From the NCBI GenBank assembly GCA_002327845.1, contig DCUP01000009.1:14282-26852 (forward strand): DNA of 12,571 bases, in the 5' to 3' direction. Below the pieces are notes generated by a model, which ran no database searches, had not been told where the DNA came from, and was given only the letters and a program-made list of their open reading frames with translations. The position numbers and the translations under genes are program-made. How positions within the stretch are numbered: position 1 is the stretch's first letter; the number at the start of each line of letters is the position of its first letter. Below, one piece after another: positions 1-5,237 of the stretch. Source of the stretch: Patescibacteria group bacterium UBA2211 (GTDB lineage: Bacteria > Patescibacteriota > Minisyncoccia > Minisyncoccales > Minisyncoccaceae).

Positions 1-146
1 GCGGCAACAGCCTGTCCCCTCTTTTTTAAATATTCTTTAGCTTTATCAATTTGTCCTTCTGATTCTTCAAGAGCTTTTTTGCAGTCAGCTAGAGAAATGC
101 CTGTTTCCTCCCTTAGTTGTTTAACTAAATCTATGTTTACTGCCAT
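1..146 (-). CDS. tsf: Translation elongation factor Ts (N-terminal part, runs off the left edge)
   Basis: EF-Ts regenerates EF-Tu-GTP by expelling GDP from EF-Tu during protein synthesis in the cytoplasm. The first 48 codons are visible, reading MAVNIDLVKQLREETGISLA and then DCKKALEES. This is the N-terminal UBA-like domain of EF-Ts, with the hallmark 'VK.LRE.TG....DCKKAL' signature at about residues 8-28; the rest lies beyond the window. ATG at 146-144 is the only sensible start: it comes just after the rpsB stop and matches the usual EF-Ts N-terminus. The gap to rpsB is 19 bases, with no clear Shine-Dalgarno site and no terminator, so co-transcription with rpsB, the usual bacterial arrangement, is expected. 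Identity is very likely; C-terminal completeness cannot be judged. Confidence 0.93.
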   Translation of the reverse strand, partial: MAVNIDLVKQLREETGISLADCKKALEESEGQIDKAKEYLKKRGQAVA

Positions 147-165
147 GTGTTTTAATAAATTAGAT

Positions 166-882
166 TTATTCGGCAGGTTTGCCGTTTAATACCTCCTCTA
201 TCTTATAGAGAATGTATTCTATAGATGTATAAGCATCATCGTTACCCGGAATAGGATAATCGATTAAATTTGGATTAATGTTGGTGTCAGCTAGAGCAAT
301 AACCTTAATTCCACATTGTCTTGCTTCGGTTAAGGCTAGAACGTCTTTTTCGACATCAACTATGAAAACTGCTTTAGGTAATTCTTCCATGTTCTTCACG
401 CCATCAAACTTTAATCTTAATCTTTCTAATTCCTTTAACATGGTCAATCTTTCCTTCTTAACGTATTTCTTTTCAAAATCAATTTCTTTCGTCTTGGCTT
501 CTAAATCTTTAAAGTAATTAATTCTTTTTCTTATTTCTTTAAAATTAGTAAACACTCCACCAATCCATCTTTCGGTTACATATGGAGAATTACATTTAAT
601 GGCAATGTCTTTTACTAAATCTCTAATAGCAACTTTAGTTCCAATAAAAGCAACAGACTTTCCTTCGCTCTTCAACTCTTTTAAAAAGTCTAAAGCTTCT
701 GTTAATTTCTCGGCTGTCTTATCTAAATCAATAATATGAACTCTGTCTTTCTGCTTAGCAATATAGTCTTTCATTTTAGGATTCAATTTTGACTTGTCGT
801 GGCCATAACCAAGACCAGCTTGAATCATTTCGTCAACTGAAATATTATATCCTATCTTTTTTTCTGTTTTTATTTCTTCCAT
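166..882 (-). CDS. rpsB: 30S ribosomal protein S2
   Basis: S2 is a late-assembling protein on the back of the 30S subunit that helps hold S1-type contacts and the head-body junction. The 238 residues match the family over the whole length. The N-terminal rRNA-contact stretch GYGHDKSKLNPKMKDYI lies at about 25-41, RWIGGVFTNF at 105-114, a charged coiled-coil hairpin at about 118-165, and the C-terminal alpha/beta core with LADTNINPNLIDYPIPGNDD at about 197-216. Length is close to the usual 230-260 residues. The start follows a leader holding a promoter and a hairpin, and no Shine-Dalgarno site is evident. tsf follows 19 bases downstream. In Escherichia coli S2 represses its own rpsB-tsf transcript; the structured leader here would fit similar control, which is inference. 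Confidence 0.97.
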   Translation of the reverse strand: MEEIKTEKKIGYNISVDEMIQAGLGYGHDKSKLNPKMKDYIAKQKDRVHIIDLDKTAEKLTEALDFLKELKSEGKSVAFIGTKVAIRDLVKDIAIKCNSPYVTERWIGGVFTNFKEIRKRINYFKDLEAKTKEIDFEKKYVKKERLTMLKELERLRLKFDGVKNMEELPKAVFIVDVEKDVLALTEARQCGIKVIALADTNINPNLIDYPIPGNDDAYTSIEYILYKIEEVLNGKPAE

Positions 883-901
883 AATATTGGGACTGAATAA
901 A

Positions 902-926
902 TCACATTCGCATAGCTGCGAAGTGA
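902..926 (-). promoter_or_regulatory. Stem-loop in the rpsB leader
   Basis: Arms 902-905 plus 907-912 pair with 917-922 plus 923-926, giving a 10-bp stem with one bulged base (906) and a 4-base loop (913-916). It sits about 20 bases before the rpsB ATG and inside the predicted transcript, whose start is near 958. It has no U-tract on the rpsB side, so it is not a simple terminator. A role as an S2 autoregulatory or mRNA-stabilising element is inferred from position and from known rpsB-tsf autoregulation in other bacteria; I do not recognise a named RNA family. Confidence 0.5.
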
Positions 927-964
927 CATAACTATCGTATTTGTCTTAATTTTCTTATGTTTAA

Positions 965-993
965 TATATATCACGAGAAAAATAAAAAGGCAA
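965..993 (-). promoter_or_regulatory. Sigma70-like promoter of rpsB-tsf
   Basis: On the minus strand, TTGCCT (993-988) and TATATA (970-965) are separated by exactly 17 bases. Transcription would start near 958, leaving a leader of about 76 nt before rpsB. This leader is longer than those predicted for the other promoters here. It lies downstream of the terminator of the preceding 61-aa gene, so rpsB-tsf is likely an independent transcription unit. Confidence 0.6.
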
Positions 994-1007
994 GAGCCAA
1001 AATTAAA

Positions 1008-1027
1008 GACCCTAATTGTTAAGGGTC
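1008..1027 (-). terminator. Intrinsic terminator of the 61-aa gene
   Basis: GACCCT (1027-1022 on the minus strand) and AGGGTC (1013-1008) form a 6-bp stem with an 8-base loop, followed by TTTAATTTT. It begins six bases after the stop codon of the 61-aa gene and precedes the rpsB promoter. The interrupted T-run makes it a moderate rather than strong terminator. Confidence 0.65.
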
Positions 1028-1032
1028 CGTGT

Positions 1033-1218
1033 TCAACATTCTAACATTTTAATCCGATATTCATCGAATTCTTTGAGCGCTTTTCCAAAATCTTGGACTT
1101 CATCGTTTGTTTGCATGAGGTCTATTAACACAAAGAGAAGTCTCTTTTTTTCTTGTATGTTGTTTTCGGATTTAGAAAAAGCATCTCTGGCTGCCTCGTA
1201 AGCATTACTAAGTGCCAT
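1033..1218 (-). CDS. Small helical protein of unknown function, 61 aa
   Basis: I do not recognise this protein. It is 61 residues, rich in Glu, Lys, Asp and Ala, with no signal peptide or membrane segment. It looks like two or three amphipathic helices (about 4-18, 22-37 and 43-58) with an abrupt C-terminal Cys. Reality is supported by context rather than homology. A TTGACA-17-TATTAT promoter lies directly upstream, AGAGGA (1230-1225) lies six bases before the ATG, and a hairpin terminator follows the TGA stop. It is therefore a monocistronic gene between the helical-repeat gene and rpsB-tsf, though readthrough from the former is possible because no terminator separates them. Several codons (CTC, GCG, CGG) are less A/T-biased than those of the neighbours. 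An open frame on the opposite strand (1016-1201) has no such signals. Confidence 0.72.
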   Translation of the reverse strand: MALSNAYEAARDAFSKSENNIQEKKRLLFVLIDLMQTNDEVQDFGKALKEFDEYRIKMLEC

Positions 1219-1234
1219 AATTTTTCCTCTTTAC

Positions 1235-1270
1235 TTATTCTATAATAGAATAATGCTACTTAATTGTCAA
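1235..1270 (-). promoter_or_regulatory. Consensus promoter with an inverted repeat over the -10 box
   Basis: On the minus strand, TTGACA (1270-1265) and TATTAT (1247-1242) are 17 bases apart, a full -35 and a near-perfect -10. The -10 lies inside a perfect inverted repeat, TTATTCTA-TAA-TAGAATAA (1235-1253, plus strand), with 8-bp arms and a 3-base spacer. A symmetric site on the -10 and start region is where a dimeric repressor would block transcription. The repeat is built from A/T-rich promoter-like sequence, so chance symmetry is possible. The Shine-Dalgarno AGAGGA at 1230-1225 lies just downstream. Confidence 0.65.
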
Positions 1271-1293
1271 TAGCATCTCCTGATTGCTTTAAT

Positions 1294-2166
1294 TTAAGAA
1301 TTTTCTTCAATTGGTTCAGATTTTTGTCCTATAATAATTTTCTGAAAAACATCCGGGATTTTTTCTTGAACATTATTCTCTATCGACTCATCAATTCTAT
1401 TTTTTAATGCCTCCTTTACTTTTGAATCATTTAAGAAGCTAGCGTCTATCTCTATTTTACTAATAAGATTAGCTATACTACTAAGGCTATCCCCAAAAGA
1501 AAGCCTAGCCAAAACCTCTTCTTTAATAGCTTCTTTCATAAAATCTTCAGGAATATTGAATTTCTTCTGCAAAGAAGTAGCTCCATTAATTAAATCTTTT
1601 ACAAGACGCATTTTGATTTCCGCCTTAACCGCACCGCTCATAAAAGCATCATCAATATTAAAGGTTTTTTGAACTTCTACCGCTTTATCAATATTGTCTA
1701 AAGATAATATGCTTTGAATTCCAGTTTCTGCTGCTTTTTTGGCTTGTTCGCTTTCTAAAAACTCCTTATTAACATTTAATTCTTCCAATACCTCATAAGC
1801 ATTATTAATTTCTCCTTGAGACAACTTTAATACTACCCTATCCTTTGCTAATTCAATAAATCTTTCATCATTTAGAAAATCTTCTCCGATATTGAAATGA
1901 TCCAACATGTATAAGATATCTTTATGGTTTATTTTTATAAAATTATCCAATATATGATTTTCAACCATTTCTTTAACTTTTTCTTCGCTAATATTATTCT
2001 CTTCTGCTATCCTGGTTGCATTATCTAAAAAACCTCCTCCTAGTTTATTTTCAAAATCTTTTTCCGGATCATATTCATTTTCAATATTTTCTGCCTGCTT
2101 TTCCTGTTCTATCCCCTCATTATTTAATTGTTCTTCTGGATTAGGCTCCATTGGTTCAAAAGGCAT
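1294..2166 (-). CDS. Tandem helical-repeat protein of unknown function, 290 aa
   Basis: I do not recognise a named family. Residues 1-45 are a disordered, Pro/Glu/Asn-rich acidic leader (MPFEPMEPNPEEQ...). From about residue 58 the protein is a series of six related helical units beginning near residues 58, 92, 131, 170, 204 and 239, spaced 34, 39, 39, 34 and 35 residues. Each opens with an 'N-I/V-x-x-x-F-L/M' type motif (NIGEDFL, NVNKEFL, NIDDAFM, NIPEDFM, EIDASFL), followed by an alternating K/E amphipathic helix and a second helix. This suggests an alpha-solenoid scaffold similar in build to TPR or PPR arrays. There is no signal peptide, Cys cluster or catalytic motif, so cytoplasmic protein or RNA binding is a guess. 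Similar anonymous repeat proteins are, to my knowledge, frequent in Parcubacteria. It has its own TTGAAA-17-TATTAT promoter and runs divergently from rpmE-prfA. Confidence 0.8.
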   Translation of the reverse strand: MPFEPMEPNPEEQLNNEGIEQEKQAENIENEYDPEKDFENKLGGGFLDNATRIAEENNISEEKVKEMVENHILDNFIKINHKDILYMLDHFNIGEDFLNDERFIELAKDRVVLKLSQGEINNAYEVLEELNVNKEFLESEQAKKAAETGIQSILSLDNIDKAVEVQKTFNIDDAFMSGAVKAEIKMRLVKDLINGATSLQKKFNIPEDFMKEAIKEEVLARLSFGDSLSSIANLISKIEIDASFLNDSKVKEALKNRIDESIENNVQEKIPDVFQKIIIGQKSEPIEENS

Positions 2167-2195
2167 ATTTTTTTTATTTAATTTATATTACCTAA

Positions 2196-2224
2196 ATAAT
2201 ACCATGCCCCACCCTTGATTTCAA
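2196..2224 (-). promoter_or_regulatory. Promoter of the helical-repeat gene
   Basis: On the minus strand, TTGAAA (2224-2219) and TATTAT (2201-2196) are separated by 17 bases, predicting a start near 2189 and a leader of about 23 nt with no Shine-Dalgarno site. The -35 box lies only nine bases from the -35 box of the divergent rpmE promoter, so the two polymerases probably compete or are controlled together. Confidence 0.6.
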
Positions 2225-2233
2225 CCCAATTTT

Positions 2234-2262
2234 TTGCTATACCTTAATTATTAAAAGATAAT
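2234..2262 (+). promoter_or_regulatory. Promoter of rpmE-prfA, nearly leaderless
   Basis: TTGCTA (2234-2239) and GATAAT (2257-2262) are 17 bases apart. A start 6-8 bases after the -10 box falls at 2269-2271, so the mRNA would begin at or within two bases of the rpmE ATG (2271). No Shine-Dalgarno site is present, consistent with leaderless initiation. Confidence 0.55.
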
Positions 2263-2270
2263 CACAGAAT

Positions 2271-2480
2271 ATGAAAAAAGACATTCATCCAAAATACTTT
2301 GAAACTGCTAAGATTCGCTGCGCTTGCGGAAATGTTTTTGAAGTTGGTTCAACTATTGAAAACATGGAAGTGGAAATCTGTTCACAGTGCCATCCTTTCT
2401 ATACAGGAAAAGAAAGAAGCTCTGATCAGGTAGGTAGAATCCAAAAATTCAAAGAAAGAGCTGCTAAAAAGAGAAAATAA
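2271..2480 (+). CDS. rpmE: 50S ribosomal protein L31 (zinc-binding form)
   Basis: L31 bridges the central protuberance of the 50S subunit to the 30S head. The 69-residue protein starts MKKDIHPKYFETAKIRCACG, a typical L31 N-terminus. It keeps all four zinc-ligand Cys residues (C17, C19, C37, C40), so it is the C+ rather than the zinc-independent paralogue. PFYTGKE at about 42-48 and the basic C-terminus (KERAAKKRK) are also family features. The gene begins a two-gene plus-strand unit with prfA six bases downstream in the same reading frame. Its promoter predicts an almost leaderless transcript. Confidence 0.96.
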   Translation: MKKDIHPKYFETAKIRCACGNVFEVGSTIENMEVEICSQCHPFYTGKERSSDQVGRIQKFKERAAKKRK

Positions 2481-2486
2481 TCTTTT

Positions 2487-3233
2487 ATGTCAGAAGAAAA
2501 CCAAAAATATAATGCGGTGATCATGGAAATAAGAGCGGGCGTCGGCGGAGAAGAGGCCGCTCTTTTTGCATCTGACCTAGCAAGAATGTACACTAGATAT
2601 GCACAAACAAAAGGCTGGAAAGTCAACGTTTTAGATGAAAGTAAAACCGAAATTGGAGGAATTAAAGACATGACATTAGAGATATCTGGTGATGACGTCT
2701 ATTCTAAATTTAAAAACGAAGCTGGAGTTCATCGAGTACAAAGAATCCCTTCAACTGAAAAGCAAGGCAGAATACACACTTCAACGGCTACAATTGCAGT
2801 ATTGGCCAAACCATCTGCTACTCAAATCAATATTAGACCACAGGATATAAGGAGCGAATATTATAAAGCTTCTGGAGCTGGCGGACAATATGTTAATAAA
2901 AGAATGTCAGCCATAAGAATTATCCATATTCCCACTGGAGAAGTAGTTACTTGCCAGACCGAAAGGAGCTTGCAACAGAATAAAGAAAGTGCCCTTTCCG
3001 TCTTAGCCGCTAGATTATTAAATAGACAAAAAGAAGAATTGGACAAACAAATGGGTGGAGCAAGAAAAGCACAGATAGGAACGGCGATGAGAGAGGAAAA
3101 AATGAGAACATATAATTTTCCTCAAGACAGAGTCACTGATCATAGAATAGGAAAAAACTTTCACGATATAGAATCAATAATGGATGGAAAGATAGACAAA
3201 ATGATTGATAAGGTTTCTGAAGAATTAAAATAA
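2487..3233 (+). CDS. prfA: Peptide chain release factor 1 lacking domain 1, 248 aa
   Basis: RF1 reads UAA and UAG in the ribosomal A site and triggers hydrolysis of peptidyl-tRNA. Visible are the PCRF core from about residue 8 (IRAGVGGEEAALFASDL), the PxT-type stop-recognition motif as P88-S-T90 in RIPSTEKQGRIHTS, and the catalytic GGQ at 132-134 in SGAGGQYVNK. IHIPTGEVV, QNK and YNFPQDRVTDHRIG follow. PST fits RF1 (PxT) rather than RF2 (SPF). Usual RF1 length is about 355; this protein starts where E. coli RF1 is near residue 105, so the N-terminal helical domain is missing. It was not lost through a bad start call: upstream in the same frame are only two codons, a TAA, and rpmE. The residue after GGQ is Tyr, not the usual His, followed by VNKRM instead of VNTTD. 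A hairpin terminator overlaps its end. Possible alternative: a specialised RF1-like rescue factor. Confidence 0.9.
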   Translation: MSEENQKYNAVIMEIRAGVGGEEAALFASDLARMYTRYAQTKGWKVNVLDESKTEIGGIKDMTLEISGDDVYSKFKNEAGVHRVQRIPSTEKQGRIHTSTATIAVLAKPSATQINIRPQDIRSEYYKASGAGGQYVNKRMSAIRIIHIPTGEVVTCQTERSLQQNKESALSVLAARLLNRQKEELDKQMGGARKAQIGTAMREEKMRTYNFPQDRVTDHRIGKNFHDIESIMDGKIDKMIDKVSEELK

Positions 3234-3260
3234 AAAATAGAGTTACTGGCTCTATTTTTT
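3232..3260 (+). terminator. Terminator after prfA
   Basis: A perfect inverted repeat has 11-bp arms, 3232-3242 (A6TAGAG) and 3250-3260 (CTCTAT6), with a 7-base loop. The A-tract and T-tract make it symmetrical in form, and the T-run serves the plus strand after prfA, starting within the prfA stop codon. It separates rpmE-prfA from the promoter of the 117-aa gene eight bases further on. Confidence 0.85.
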
Positions 3261-3267
3261 GTATCTC

Positions 3268-3295
3268 TTGACTTTTAAAGCTATTAGTATATAAT
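3268..3295 (+). promoter_or_regulatory. Near-consensus promoter predicting a leaderless mRNA
   Basis: TTGACT (3268-3273) and TATAAT (3290-3295) are 16 bases apart. The expected transcription start is at 3301-3302, exactly on the A of the ATG of the 117-aa gene, so the message would have no 5' untranslated region. It is among the best promoter matches in the window, which suggests strong expression. Confidence 0.7.
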
Positions 3296-3301
3296 ATAGA
3301 C

Positions 3302-3655
3302 ATGATTATTCTTGAGGATAAATCAAGGATTTCTTCGAAAGAAGAAATCGATTCTCTGGTAAAAATTCTTCTAGACATATTTTCTGGAATTGAAAAGAGC
3401 AAGAGAATCTACCACAAAGACATCTTTGTGATTGAACAGACCATGTTCAGAATCAAAAAAAATCTGCTTCCTTGGAAGCGAGCACACGAAAAAGGATTCC
3501 CTGTGAACACCTTCCGTTACGTTCTGGAAGACCTCGCAAAGGCCATCAATGACCTAAACACTCATGAGGTTTACCGGTATAAGGAAGATGCAGAATTCAT
3601 TGCTACATGGCTGGAAAAAAATCCCGCCAAGACAGAAATGATTATCTGTCAATAA
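3302..3655 (+). CDS. Protein of unknown function, 117 aa, single-gene unit
   Basis: I do not recognise this protein. The 117 residues are predicted mostly helical, with no signal peptide, membrane segment, Cys pair or nucleotide-binding motif. Notable stretches are KEEIDSLVKILLDIFSGI (13-30), the Trp/Phe/Pro-containing middle LLPWKRAHEKGFPVNTFRYV (55-74), and the acidic/aromatic helix HEVYRYKEDAEFIATWLEK (88-106). It stands alone with its own promoter and terminator. From about 3410 onward its codon choice (CTG, CTC, TTC, GTG, ACC, AAG) is clearly less A/T-biased than that of prfA or the neighbouring minus-strand genes, which could mean high expression or horizontal transfer. ATG at 3302 is the natural start because the predicted transcription start falls on it. 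The first codons contain a perfect hairpin (3328-3349). Confidence 0.8.
   Translation: MIILEDKSRISSKEEIDSLVKILLDIFSGIEKSKRIYHKDIFVIEQTMFRIKKNLLPWKRAHEKGFPVNTFRYVLEDLAKAINDLNTHEVYRYKEDAEFIATWLEKNPAKTEMIICQ
3328..3349 (+). other. Hairpin with GAAA tetraloop inside the 5' coding region
   Basis: GATTTCTTC (3328-3336) and GAAGAAATC (3341-3349) form a perfect 9-bp stem closed by C-GAAA-G, a GNRA-type stable loop. It lies 26-47 nt from the predicted 5' end of the leaderless message. A stable stem this close to the start could modulate ribosome entry or protect the transcript. The sequence also encodes a plausible SRISSKEEID stretch, so it may be incidental. Confidence 0.45.
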
Positions 3656-3667
3656 AAGGAGTACACC

Positions 3668-3699
3668 GAGCCACAAACACACCAAGTTGTTAGTGGCTC
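3668..3699 (+). terminator. Terminator after the 117-aa gene
   Basis: GAGCCAC (3668-3674) pairs with GTGGCTC (3693-3699). After one A-A mismatch the stem continues with AACA (3676-3679) pairing with TGTT (3688-3691). TTCTTCATTT follows on the plus strand. It fills the 52-base gap between two convergent genes and could partly stop minus-strand transcription from the wall-hydrolase gene, although no clean T-run follows on that side. Confidence 0.7.
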
Positions 3700-3707
3700 T
3701 TCTTCAT

Positions 3708-5228
3708 TTAGAAAATCAATCCTTGGCAGTAATCAGACATTGAACCTTTGACTGTATATTCGTTAATACACCAAGCTCTGGTTGCTACGCTTGAAGCATA
3801 TGCAGAAGAACCTCCATAATATTTTGAAGCGGCCCTATACTCTCCTGCTTGTGTTCCCCCACCTAAAGCTTTTAAATATAATGCTGCTGCTGTAAAAGCA
3901 TCTTGAATATTCCATGGATCAGCATATGATTTTCCAGTCTGAGTTTTAACTTTTTCTTCGTATAGATTCCATGTGCTAGGAATAAATTGAGCTGGACCCA
4001 TTGCTCCTCCAAATCCATATGCTACGTATCCTGATTTTGCACAAATAATCGCTCCTGATTCGGAAACAGATGCTTTACAGTGATAAAGCCTGCTACCATA
4101 TTGAGAAACACAATCATTAATCCAGCAAGAAACTGGGGTTTTTTCCATTACTCTTCCAGATTTATTAATAATATTCAAAAATACCGGTAAGTCACGAGTA
4201 GGATGCATGATTCTTGAAATTAAATTTCCATTACTATACCTTCCCGCTCCAGTTTCAGCATTAGTGACATAGCACTGTCCAACATTTCTTCCGATAGCTG
4301 ATTCCTGGCTAATAATGGCTAACAAAAATGCTGATCTTACTCCAATAGCATCTCCTATTTGTTTTGCTAAAGCTAAAGCTTCTCCAAAAGTAGGAGCTTT
4401 TTGATCTTCAGTTAAACCAATCATTTGAACTAATTTAGCTGCAATTTCGGCTGTTTTCTTTGCAATACTTTCTTTTTCTTTTAATTGTGCTTGATACTGT
4501 GCTTCAGTTAAAGTATATAGTTGATCCTTAGTAACCTTTGTTGCTGCAGACTCTTTCTTTTGAACACTTTGCAATTGTAAAAGACTTTCTGTTTCTCCTT
4601 TATCTTCTTCTAGTGTTACTTTTTGATTCTCGAGAGTTTCCTGTAATTTTTGGAAATGATCTAAAAGTTCTTGGTTTTTAACATTTAATGTATCTAAATA
4701 AACAAGATTATCAAAAAAATCAGAAATAGTTTTACTGCTTATTAAGACTTCGACAAAAGATTTCTTGTCTTCATCGGCAACAGCTCGTAAAATTAATCCT
4801 ATTTTTTCTTTTTGCAACCCTATCTCCCCTTCTGTTTCTGTGATTGATTCTGTTGTATCAATTATTTGGAATCCTAAACTTTTAATTGAAAGATTTGATT
4901 GATATATCTGATAATCCAAATCCTTTATCTTTTTTGTTAAGGTAGTAATTTGATTTTTTAAAGTATTCTTTTCGGCACTAGTTTTGGTAATATCTGATTC
5001 AACTTCTTTCTTTTTTTCTTCAAAATATACCTGACAGCGATTTAATAAGCTTTGACATTCAGAATCAGATATCGTGTCGCAAGCTGTTTTCCATCCCTCA
5101 TTGGCACACATTTCCTCTAAATTAGAAACATCTACTGCGGATACGAAAATAACAGGAAACAAAATTCCTGTTATCGCGAGAAACATTAATCCTGGCCAAA
5201 TCTTAGTTTTAGAAAAACTAAAAAGCAT
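3708..5228 (-). CDS. Secreted coiled-coil protein with lytic murein transglycosylase domain, 506 aa
   Basis: This is a probable peptidoglycan-cleaving enzyme acting outside the membrane. Residues 1-31 form a signal peptide or membrane anchor (basic start, hydrophobic 12-30, 'VSA' near 29-31). A short four-Cys segment follows (C41, C50, C58, C65), then a long coiled coil at about 66-265 (ESDITKTSAEKNTLK...), similar in plan to the coiled coils of EnvC, PcsB and CwlO-type hydrolases. The C-terminal domain from about 280 resembles SLT/MltB-type lytic transglycosylases: candidate catalytic E309 in LLAIISQESAIGRN, the substrate-groove motif GGAMGPAQFIPSTW at 407-420, and DPWNIQDAFTAAALYLKALG at 437-456. 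Seven further Cys residues there suggest disulfides. It follows rplY by nine bases, making it the last gene of a three-gene operon. The exact bond cleaved and any regulatory partner are not shown by the sequence. Confidence 0.85.
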   Translation of the reverse strand: MLFSFSKTKIWPGLMFLAITGILFPVIFVSAVDVSNLEEMCANEGWKTACDTISDSECQSLLNRCQVYFEEKKKEVESDITKTSAEKNTLKNQITTLTKKIKDLDYQIYQSNLSIKSLGFQIIDTTESITETEGEIGLQKEKIGLILRAVADEDKKSFVEVLISSKTISDFFDNLVYLDTLNVKNQELLDHFQKLQETLENQKVTLEEDKGETESLLQLQSVQKKESAATKVTKDQLYTLTEAQYQAQLKEKESIAKKTAEIAAKLVQMIGLTEDQKAPTFGEALALAKQIGDAIGVRSAFLLAIISQESAIGRNVGQCYVTNAETGAGRYSNGNLISRIMHPTRDLPVFLNIINKSGRVMEKTPVSCWINDCVSQYGSRLYHCKASVSESGAIICAKSGYVAYGFGGAMGPAQFIPSTWNLYEEKVKTQTGKSYADPWNIQDAFTAAALYLKALGGGTQAGEYRAASKYYGGSSAYASSVATRAWCINEYTVKGSMSDYCQGLIF

Positions 5229-5237
5229 GAATAAAAT

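Noticed and set aside
1016..1201. A plus-strand frame of 61 codons opposite the 61-aa gene
   Set aside because: The promoter, Shine-Dalgarno site and T-tract of the terminator all point to the minus strand, and nothing comparable precedes the plus-strand frame.
2167..2270. A riboswitch or tRNA in the divergent intergenic region
   Set aside because: Only 104 bases are present and they are accounted for by two back-to-back sigma70-like promoters; no cloverleaf or conserved aptamer pattern is visible.
3133..3402. A minus-strand frame of 89 codons spanning the prfA end and the start of the 117-aa gene
   Set aside because: It overlaps two better-supported genes and crosses a terminator and a promoter, with no start signals of its own.
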